Shown here piece after piece: positions 24,149-32,994 of a DNA stretch of 64,000 nt (its first letter is position 1; each line of letters opens with the position of its first letter). Made by a program: the position numbers and the translations under genes. The notes below the pieces were generated by a model. That model saw only the letters and a list, made by a program, of their open reading frames with translations. It did no database searches and was not told the origin of the DNA. This DNA comes from Massariosphaeria phaeospora (taxonomy: Eukaryota > Ascomycota > Dothideomycetes > Pleosporales), in the NCBI GenBank assembly GCA_011032825.1, contig JAADJZ010000010.1, positions 434,001 through 498,000 on the forward strand. Direction: 5' to 3'.

Positions 24149-25644
24149 ATGGGTTGAATGAGGGGGGAGCGTTTTGGTTGGGGTTGAGGACGTGGGGTTT
24201 TGCGGAGGATCGCTTTGGCGTCATTGAAGAGAGAGGCGGGGCTAGTTTTATGTTTATGTCTGTGTTTGGGATTGGGCGTTAGAGCGGGATTGGGGAATAG
24301 GAAGGAGTTGTCGGACGCGCGGTTCGGCTCGCGATACCTTTGTCTTTATATATTTGCTTGCTTGCATATATATCTAGCTACATAGCAGTAGTATCTAGTT
24401 TCCCCTAAAGTTTAGGCTGGGTGTTCGCATCGCTTATACCTTTAATTAGTTCTGGGTTTCGAATTTCAAGGCTTGGTGAATGGCGGGTTGTGCTGGTGTA
24501 TCGTAGCTGAGTTGGTGCTAAGTGGAGAGGATGGGGGGTTGAGAGGATGGTGGGACGGTGTGGTGGTATGTAGGTGATGTGATGTGATGTGGTATGAGCG
24601 CGGTGCGTGTTTGTATATGCGTTTGTGTGTCTTTAGGGAGAACTTGGCGGGGTAGGTAGGATAAGAGTGGGCTGGGATGCAGCGCAGCGTGGTAAGGGCG
24701 GTAGAGGTGTAGGTGTTTACGTACATGGAACAGGATAAGAGGAAGCTAGGCCGTGGTGTAGGTGGAGGTGTGGGTGTGGGTGTAGGTGTAGGTGTTAGTG
24801 CTTGAACCGTAGTAGTAGATGTTCGGTTTGGTTTGGTTTGGTTTGTCAGTGTGCTATGATTTCGATGGATTTAGAGACGATAGGGATGTGTATATGCGTA
24901 GGTTCAGGTGTAGGTGTTTTGGTCCGTAAGTGTGCTGTGGTTCTGACGAATTCGAATGGTGGTGGCTCTGAGTGGGAAGCAGAGGATGCGGAGGATACGG
25001 AGGATACTGGTTCGAGCGGATGCGGATGCGGATGCTGAATTGGCGTATGAAAGTAGTAGTCAATATGTCTCAGGATTCTAGGGGAGTGAGGCTTTTAGTT
25101 TTGGTGAGGGGAGGGCTACTTCCCTACTGAGAGCATGGGCGATTGATGGATGGTGTTTAGGTAAGCAAGTGAGTGAATGAGCTGCTACATCCACACCGCA
25201 GCGCAGTAATGTCTCGACCAGCACATATACCTTCTGCACCGAGCTCTCCATCCCCTCGTCGTGTGCAGGTGGGTTTGCTGTGGGGCTGAGTTCTGTTTGT
25301 CCACTCAGCTTAGTCAGAAAAAAGAAGGCCCGTCTCGAGTTGCCTTCAGTTACGTCGTTCATGCTACCCCGTAGCGCGACGGCGTCACGGGCACACTAAT
25401 TTCTTTTTGACAAGGGTATCGTTCGGTAATATGCCCTAGGTATACTCCACATCGCCGCCGCCTAAACCATCCCACTTGCACCATTGCACACCACGCTCGG
25501 GATACAGTTACAAAACCACCACGGCGAACGAATTTGGTTGTGGTCTTGCCATTGCTCACTCGTCTGGTAAGTACTCTAACAACGCGTTCTGAATCATCGA
25601 AGACTCATCCTCTCATCAACCAGCTGCAGTCAACATCATCCACC
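24149..25644. other. Gap: intergenic with G/T-rich simple repeats
   Basis: 3' UTR of the DUF3433 gene, then strongly strand-biased G/T-rich sequence with GGTGTA-type repeats (about 24755-24800) and four GGTTT units (about 24827-24845). No gene seen before the leader of the 25645 locus. Confidence 0.5.
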
Positions 25645-26220
25645 ATGGACAGCGCAGCTTCGTCGTCCGACAGCTTCGAGCTCATGAAGAAGCTCGTACA
25701 TCGGGGCATTCGGCCAATCACCAAAGCCCTTGGCCTCGTGGAACGCCCGCAAAAGCAGCCCGACAAAAAAACCAGAGGCGACCTTCAGTTTGACCACTCT
25801 GGAATGAAGCAACTGGCCGCAGAGATTATGAAAATCTCAAAGAGCCTCCCCCACGACATCGAGCAGATTGAAAACGCGGCTCGCGATCCAGACTACTTCA
25901 AAGAGCGTCTGAAAGAACTGATGAATAAGGTCGGCAAGAAGATCTGGGGCCAACATGGCGATAGGGCGCACCTGGCGCAAGTCGATGCGGAATCCGACTA
26001 TAAATAGTCGCTGTTTTTCGAGAATGAGGAGCACCGCAAAACGTAAGTAGTGCGTCACATTCTTAGTTTTTTTTTCTTGGATTGGCTAACGCTACGCAAA
26101 GCATCCGTACTTTGCTACACTATTAGATCTTTGTGTCAGCAATTCGTCGATATAGGAACGATGAAAAGCGTAAGAGCAGAGCGGTCTTTCAGGACCCCGA
26201 TCAGCACGATACACCGTTAG
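25645..26220 (+). pseudogene. IWG-module family copy D, interrupted by two TAG codons
   Basis: Exon 1 (25645-26042) encodes the family domain: KALGLVERP, KIWGQHGDRAHL (IWG at aa 100-102), then SDYK, an in-frame TAG at 26005-26007, and LFFENEEHRK continuing the conserved exon end in the same frame. A normal GTAAGT donor follows, with a GGCTAAC branch and AAAG acceptor (exon 2 from 26102). Exon 2 begins IRTLLHY, then a second TAG at 26124-26126 exactly where other copies have Trp (LHxW), then open frame. Homology before and after each stop argues for a decayed gene rather than misplaced exons. As it stands only a 120-aa fragment would be made. The open frame after the second stop runs straight into copy E. 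Not all of the family structure is present: no C-module belongs to this copy. Confidence 0.72.
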
Positions 26221-26339
26221 AGGCCGGGGATATGTCAGATTCAGATGACGACTCGGACCAGCGACAGGGAAACCTCTCAAATACCAATCAGAATGACTCG
26301 CATCTTCTCCAGCCATCTTCCAACGGCCCCGCTCTGAAG

Positions 26340-27626
26340 ATGAACGAGTACTGGAGCGAAGCCGAGTGGTGGCAAATTGTGGGTTCGAGCAAAGTCCGTC
26401 TCGCGCACGTGCTTGACGCTCTTGGTTTAACTCCACACTACACTTGGAAGGCAAACAGACTTGTATCTTCCAGCAACCCACATGCTGCTGCGTTGATGGA
26501 GGCTGTAGCTGAGATTGGGGAGCGACATCTGCGGGGACTGGATAGGTCTGGACTCGTCGCAGCAGCTGCGGATCCAGAATACTTTACGGAAGAGATCAAG
26601 ACGCTCATCGAAGAAGTTGGAGCCCTCTGGAAGAGCGACTCTGGAAACGGTGTGGAGCAAGAAGAACGGGTGACAAAATTGAAGCTCGACAACGAACGTG
26701 ATAGAAAGCATTATGTCCACATGGTCTTTCGTTACATCTTGACGTAAGTTAGCTGACTGTCTTGTTAGGATCTGCATGCACCTCCATCAATGGGTGTTTA
26801 TCAAAGCTGCTATGGTGCTGAACAATCGAAAGAAGAGTGGAATATATCCGCCTCCGATCGCTGGCCTCAGCAGCGTTGCCGCCGGCAAGAGACGACTTGA
26901 GGATTCGCCTGTGATCCCGAGCGGGTCAGGCAAGAAGCCGAGACATCACCACGAGCAACGCAGTGGAACTCAAACCCAGCCTGAATATGACAATCAAGAA
27001 CCAGTTCAGAACCTCGACCAGAACGAATTGGGAAATCTATCACTACAGGGTGCGAGTGCTGCTCGCAATCCCAATGCCGATAACGGAAACCCCATCGTGC
27101 CTGCCCCCAACGGGAATCCCGTCCCACCTGCCCCTACTTCAGAGGCAACCGACAACAGCCGTCGTCACTGTCAAATCACAGACATGCTAGTAAAATACAT
27201 GTACAAACTCGGTCCGAATATCAACGAAATGGACACTCTGACCCAACTGGGTGATGAATGGCACAACCATTCGACCTGTACCGTAGCAAAGTAGGAGACC
27301 ACTACGAAATCTTCGGACAAGTCCTGGAAGCGTGGATCGCAGAGCGTCGCGAGTACCTGATTGCCAAAGGGCTCGCCCCAGTGCCGTTTGTCGCGCGGTT
27401 CCTCGCCCTGAACAAAGTCCGCGAGAAGCACCTTGTGCTATGCGAGAAGAAGACTACCATGGATGGCAACCAGATCGACCACAAGGAAATCCTATGCAAG
27501 GCTTTCGGATACATGACTGCGAGCACTGCAACACGTATGTTCGACGAAGGACTTACAAACTTGCTCGGCGATGTCGAGACCTTGGTCCAGGAGGGTGATA
27601 TGGCCATGGGAGCGAACTTTGATTAA
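26340..27626 (+). pseudogene. IWG-module family copy E, tandem to D, with apparent frameshift
   Basis: Exon 1 26340-26743 (alternative in-frame ATG at 26232 inside the remnant of copy D) holds the N-module: LDALGL, TWKANR, and LWKSDSG where others have IWG. Intron 26744-26768 is only about 25 nt if read as GTAAGT...GCTGAC...TTAG, remarkably short. Exon 2 starts ICMHLHQWVFIKAA, the family LHxW segment, then a Pro/Asn-rich linker. Near 27240-27260 the coding potential passes to another frame: MLVKYMYKL...GDEW on one side, FDLYRS...AWIAERREYL, FLALNKVR, EILCKAFGYMT and FDEGLTNLLGD on the other. Copy A has these in one continuous frame. No convincing intron bridges the switch, so a one-base indel is likely. 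The C-module otherwise looks well kept, so expression of a fragment is possible. Confidence 0.6.
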
Positions 27627-29130
27627 GGCTCATGGTTGCGGAAACTTACATCGTGTTAGTACGGGATAAGGAAATGTGCTCGGCGTGATATCTGGCGGGA
27701 CAGCGATGACTCTTTTTGCGGATGAGGATTTACATGTGCGCCTGCCCTATTATGCATAGGGGCGGGCAGTCGGTGCTTTTAAGCCCTTTGACTGCACATG
27801 TTTACTGGTCTAGAGGTTATGCTGTTGAGACAGTACATTAGTGTACTGGTTTTCAAGAGTACGAATTCTCTTACTAGATGCCATTCTCCACATTACAACA
27901 ATCAAATGATGATTTCTTTCAACTGCGATTGCCTAAACCACTCCCTTGTGTATCCGCAGTGTGGACATGGTGGTAGAATTGGATAACCCCTTTGAGTGCT
28001 GTGCAAACTGAATAACAGGATTTCCGTTACCTGAATGTGAAATTGGGGGTGAACCCTAAGATGTAGTCGAGTGTTGTATGTGATAGAAAGTATCGTGTGC
28101 GAAGAATTTGGCAAGTCGGCTGTACTTTCCGAAACGAACGTACGGCATACGTCACGACTCCACTTCAATCCCATCGTAGCTACGTCTCCCCTCTCTCGCC
28201 CCCTTAACATTTCACACGCCTTAAAATCTTAGAGCTACGACTATAGATAGCAACTTACTTGCCTAGAAGCCGGCCTATGTTATTATCCAGCAATCTAGCA
28301 AACATAACTTTCTAGGGAACTTCCTGAATAACAGAGCACCTTTCTAGACGTTTAAAGACTAGGCGCATAGAAAGATTTCTACACGACCTCCCTCTAGTTA
28401 CTCGTTCTATTTGCTTTGTCTTAGAGTTCTTGCATCTTAACTACTCCTTAACCGTGCTATACCTACTACTGCAGCGCAAGCGAATACAGTTCGCCGTAAC
28501 GTATAACACGAATTCTGAATATAGCACTATCATTATACTAACAGAAAACTCTTAAGCCTAACCTCTAGAGAAAGAATTATATTCGATAGTCTCTTCTTAC
28601 GCTGAAAACAAATAAGGGTCCCTCGCTTTAAGCTCGCCAAAACTTCTCTAGTCCCCTCTTACATCTATACAGAGAGGTCAAGCTGCCAAGAAGAAATACC
28701 TGTAACGAGTAAATCCTACGGATTTACCCTTGAGGTTGGCTGTTCGTACTAAAGTCCTTGTCCGATAAAGCATCCTAACGCATCTTCAGAGAAAGTTTGC
28801 GCGAGCCGCTCACAGCAACGCATCTTCCGATTAGTCAAGTGCAACATGCAGACTTTATTCCTGGTCTCCTTTTTTCCAGCCACGCCCAACATGAATTGGT
28901 CTCGCGGCTCCTACGACAAGCGTTATTTGTTTCCAGTGTGCGTTGCGTGGTCCGTCATGTCGATGACTAGTAGCTGAAAACTGAACTCCGGTAACTGGGG
29001 GTCCCAGGACTACAGTATGCAACTCGCTGTCGAACATGTTAGTCCTGAAGTCAAAAGTACAGACAGCCAGCTTACATCAGTGCAACAGACAGCCAACATA
29101 ATCCACTAGCCCCTTTAGTGCTATATGGAC
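27627..29130. other. Gap: intergenic containing an AT-rich decayed stretch
   Basis: No intact gene. The part at about 28210-28800 differs in composition from its surroundings and is listed separately. Confidence 0.5.
28210..28800. mobile_element. Possible RIP-degraded transposon remnant
   Basis: AT-rich, TA-dinucleotide-rich sequence with many stops in all frames, between GC-balanced flanks. One plus-strand frame stays open for about 70 codons and then continues broken by stops, as expected of a mutated element. I could not identify a transposase or reverse transcriptase motif, nor terminal repeats. Confidence 0.3.
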
Positions 29131-29834
29131 TCAAGGAAACCCCATCACCTGCCACTTGACACACGTCTCGTCGAATGTCTCCAGCAGTAACTTGAAGACC
29201 TGGCCCACCGTGACCCCGTCCTCCGCGTCCACGCTCTTAACTTCCACAAACCGGCCCCTCACATCCACCTCCAGCGCCACCGACACCCTCGTTGCCGCCG
29301 GCACCGCCGCCATGCCCTGCTCCCACGGCGCCCAACACTTCCACCACGGCCGCGTCGCCAGTTTCAGCAGCTCAGTCATCACAAAGTGGAGCGTGACGGC
29401 GATAACGAGATGCGTGCCGTAGCCTGTGTGGCCGGTGAGGTGCCACAGCAGCGAGCTCTAAGGCCGCACGCCGCGGAGACTCGCGCTGAGTGTACCAGTA
29501 TTCGAGCTCGAAAACAGAGAGGTAGGACAGCTAGGTAGTGCATATCTATCCAGCGACGGGATACTCTTTGGGCACGGAGGACTTCGTAGTACGGAAGGCG
29601 AACAAGGATCAGTTCGAGGAGTTCGACGGTGCGGAGCACTTGGTGTGCTGCCTCGTATGAACGCTTGGGGGTTTCAATGAGAGACAATGTATCCCCGGTG
29701 AGGGTTGTGAACGCAGGATAAATCAACCTCAGACTTGCAGGTAGAGCCGGAGAAGCTGCTACAGTCTCCAGTGCAGTTCCGGCATTGCACTCCGACTCCC
29801 CATAGTTCTCGGTGTAGATACTTTGCGGGGACAT
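29131..29834 (-). CDS. F-box-like protein, possibly degenerate
   Basis: Minus strand, ATG at 29834. The N-terminal 70 residues are unremarkable. Then comes an F-box-like segment, VELLELILVRLPYYEVLRAQRVSRRWIDM, resembling the many F-box genes of filamentous fungi (adaptor for SCF ubiquitin ligases). A C-terminal block in another frame (29457-29131: TELLKLATRPWW, EDGVTVGQVFKLLLETF) resembles the end of the same family. The two can be joined in frame by a 38-nt GTACAC...TTAG gap (exons 29834-29496 and 29457-29131, 221 aa), shorter than typical introns and without a clear branch point. The middle of the usual family is missing, so this may be a shortened or decaying gene. Confidence 0.45.
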
Positions 29835-29865
29835 GTTCGTTCTCAAATACACTGAGGTTTTGTTG

Positions 29866-29998
29866 AACCGGTGGACTGAGTTCTGTTCGAGAGTGGAAAG
29901 TAAACGAGAAGAGAAGCGAGTGATGTGATATGATCTGTGGTAAAATGAAACCGGTGGACTGAGTTCTGTTCGCGAGTCGAAAGTAGAAGAGAAGGGAA
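29866..29998. repeat. Direct repeat in the 5' leader of the F-box-like gene
   Basis: Two imperfect copies starting at 29868 and 29951 (83 bp apart), each beginning CCGGTGGACTGAGTTCTGTT and ending in a GAAGAGAAG-like tract. Confidence 0.85.
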
Positions 29999-30032
29999 GG
30001 GAAGAGTTGCGTGGGTAAAACAAAAAGGAAAA

Positions 30033-30040
30033 CTTTTATA
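30033..30040 (-). promoter_or_regulatory. TATA box
   Basis: TATAAAAG on the minus strand, about 200 bp upstream of the F-box-like ATG at 29834. Confidence 0.5.
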
Positions 30041-30354
30041 TGCATGGGATTAAGGTTGTACGGCTGGAGACTGACTTGGAGTGGTACTATTGCTCAATCT
30101 GCTCGACACAACCACGGATGAAATTGATTACATAGCAGCGACAAACGAACAGAATTTGAAATTATCCAGATATATTACTCGGTACCGTCTCTGTATCAAA
30201 AAGCTAGGACGGGTGAAGAAGGGGAGATGTTGAGCCCTTGGTCCGTACACCCACTAACATGATTCTCGCATGGCCGAGTAGAAATTTTTACCACAGGTAT
30301 TTTAGAAAATTTTCTCTGTAAAAGACTCCAAGCTGCGAATCAACCGTCTGATTA

Positions 30355-31572
30355 CTATGCAGGCAGTACTTGCGGGGCGTCTTGCCTGTGGATAATCGCC
30401 ACTGAAGGTGAACTCGAAGTCACAACTGCTGGCACATCCTCATAGAACCACGGGTCGTCCAATAACTCCCGCGCAGTCGGTCTGTCTCTCGGATCCAGCT
30501 TCATGATCTTGAGGAGGAACTGTTTGTCCTCGCGGCATAGTTCTTCCTTTACGATGTTCTTGAACGGTGTGAGTGTTTCCTTGGGACTGTGACTCATAGT
30601 ATAGTCCAAGACTTCCATCACCTTATCATCTGCGATCTCGGCGTATGAGGTCGGCCACGGTCCGAAGAGGCGGTGGTACTTCAAGACGATGTGTAGAAGG
30701 TAGTCGGGGTGGTCTATGGGGACACCCGGCTTGAACATGTGGAAGTCTCCGCCGTACAGTAGACTAACCAGCTGTAGAAACTTTAGTAAATGCTCGGAGG
30801 GAACATATATGAGCGTGATGCTTCAGTGGCAACTTACTGTTGCGCCTAGTGACCAGATGTCCGTTGGTGGTCCCCATTGAAGCTGTAGTTGAGCCTCCGG
30901 GCTTCTGAAGATCGGAGTACCCATTTCTTCTCCCTCTTTCGCATACTCGGAGTCTTCGCTTACGGAGCCTCCTAAGTCTGCTAGCTGTACTTCTTGAAAC
31001 CTCGATCCGCTCTTGCCATAGTTCACCAGGATGTTCTTTGGTTTGACATCTCATTCTAGTCAGTAACCTAACCATCCGAAGTCAAAGCATATAGTCAAAT
31101 CTCACCGGCGTGAACACATCCATCTTCATGCATGACTCGCAAGGCTTCCAATACTCCTTTCGCAACATGCTTGACTTCGGGTCGGGTCAGACGCTTTGCA
31201 TTTGATGCGTTTAACATGTCATCATCCAGCCAGCGTAGGACTATAGCCGGTGGATCGCTTGGATTCTCTATTTCGTCAATAAGTGGGCGGAGGTACGCAG
31301 TCCGATGTTGAAAGCGCCTGAGCACATCACGTTCATTTTGCAAACGCCAATGTCGCACGCTTTTGACGATGACGTTCTCCCGCTGGGAATCTCTGCGTGG
31401 CAATTTAACACGTCGGAAAGCATGCCCAGAAGAAGCGCACCTACTTTGCGATCCACACAGAGTCTTCAAGTTGTTTCGTCAGGACGTAGCTACCGGCTCT
31501 GCCTCGCAGCGTCTGCCCTATGAGCAATTCCGCGGTCTTTGTTGCGGTTTGTTTAATCAGGCAAACCGCCAT
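30355..31572 (-). CDS. Protein kinase, accessory fungal family
   Basis: Four exons: 31572-31445, 31392-31106, 31049-30838, 30771-30355; 347 aa. Motifs: nucleotide-loop region GQTLRGRAGSYVL (aa 19-31), ATP-binding Lys53 in ENVIVK, catalytic loop HADVKPKN with Asp139 and Asn144 (the motif is assembled across intron 2), DLG at 163-165 replacing DFG, and GTPIFRSPE activation segment followed by DIWSLGA. All residues needed for phosphotransfer are present, so it is probably active. The family (RFQHRTAYLRPLIDEI, LDDDMLNASNAKRLTRPE) is common in filamentous fungi in variable numbers and of unknown role. Intron 2 uses a GAG acceptor, confirmed by frame. No other domain is attached. Confidence 0.88.
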
Positions 31573-32342
31573 GGCGGCGATGCAGAGAGTTTGATATAAT
31601 GATGGAAGCAATCAGGGTCAATTTGAGTGCGAGATGGTGGTGTAAGCGCGCTTTTCCTACGCAATTGCCCCCGGACCCTCGCGCTATATCCAGAACGGTT
31701 AGCTCACCCGCTCCCACCGCTTATGATCAAGAGAAAAGGAGCATCATGTTTTTACCGCAGTACTTTATTCTTAGCTACATATTCTATACTATCAAAAGGT
31801 CAGTCAGCCTGCGTCTCAGTAATTCAGAGCTATTGCATGCTAGAAAGTGGACGCTTTTTAGAAGCTTCCGTATTCCAAAGTAGTGCAAGTTGGAAACTCT
31901 CTATGAACTTCCAGAAAGTACTATAGTATTTTTCGCGTTGTATATTACTTAAATAGAGGCACAAAACAACAGTAAGGACGGCTAATAGAAGATAGTCCTA
32001 TGTTCTGGTCAAATTCCAGGCATATGGCGAACGACTGCTATAGTTCCTTCAATATATAGATTGTGTGAATAGCACCTTATTGTGCACTGTCACGGCTGCC
32101 TGTACCGAATATGGAGCACATGGTTTGCTCCCTAGAGCAGTCCATTTCTGTGACGGCTGCCTCATGTCCCAGCAAGCTACATAAATACAGAAGTTCGACT
32201 GGGCCAGTCCTCTAGTTCTCACAACCATACTATCAAACTTCCACATACTAAAGTCTCCAGAATTGCACAGAAGCAATCAACCGTCCTCCAGTCCCTCAGC
32301 TAAACTACAATATCTTCCCGATAATACTCACCCCCGACAACC
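31573..32342. other. Gap: divergent promoter region
   Basis: AT-rich spacer between the kinase (minus) and the small gene at 32343 (plus). No gene recognised. Confidence 0.5.
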
Positions 32343-32782
32343 ATGCCACGAATCCGCCATGTTTTCCACACCATATATGCTAGCGTGCGTGTCGGTACCG
32401 TCAAGCTCGCTAGCGGTCGAGAGATCCCCATCTCAGTAGCCACGGAAACTAACAAATTCACGCGCAGCGAAGAGACGGCCAAGAAAATGGGAGAAGAAAT
32501 TCCCAGCCTCGTCAAGGATAACGAAGACAAGCTTCCCAAGAATACAGAACATGTCATCCTGAGGTATTTAAAGCCGAGTCTCTCTATATATTGACAGTGA
32601 ACTAACAAGTGTGGCTTCTTAGGCAAGGCGAACATTCTAGCGATGCAGATCCGGATCCTCATTTCTCTGTGGTTGCTAACGTAAACAACAAGAAGCCCAT
32701 AAGCGTGCATATGAATAGCAGCGGGACGAGAGCGGGAAGAAGAAAGAGTAATGGCGAGATCTTGGGCGGTTTGGTTCGTTAG
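32343..32782 (+). CDS. Small hypothetical protein, 126 aa
   Basis: Two exons, 32343-32563 and 32623-32782, joined by a GTATTT...GAACTAACAAG...TTAG intron in phase 2, which converts a frame ending at 83 aa into one of 126 aa. The ATG sits in CAACC context. Product is basic with a short hydrophobic-free N-terminus (MPRIRHVFHTIYASVRVGTV), a polar middle (EETAKKMGEEIPSLVKDNED) and a Ser/Asn/Lys-rich end (RAGRRKSNGEILGGLVR). No signal peptide, no membrane segment, no known domain. It converges on the TFIIIC gene with about 210 bp between stop codons. The good intron signal is the main argument for a real gene. Confidence 0.6.
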
Positions 32783-32994
32783 CATTGTCTCGGTGTTTAG
32801 ATTCTGCATGACTTGGTTTGTCATTGATGAGATACCCCCCTTAGTTAGAAACTTAGCTTCAGCATTGCACTGCATAGCTTGGAGTATACATCCCATGTAC
32901 TTTTCCTTGCTACTTCTCAGGACTCCTATCAAAGTCCGTCTTTCCATATCCATACTCATACACTCCCCACCATACAACCTCCACCGCCCTCCCC

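Larger units (their letters stand above)
29835..30354. other. Gap: promoter of the F-box-like gene and 3' flank of the kinase
   Basis: Holds a direct repeat of about 45 bp (29868 and 29951) and a TATA box, listed separately. Nothing else seen. Confidence 0.5.

Noticed and set aside
26102..26160. Alternative acceptor TGTGTCAG for copy D exon 2 to avoid the second stop
   Set aside because: Using it still meets a TAG a few codons later and destroys the LHxW-type similarity.
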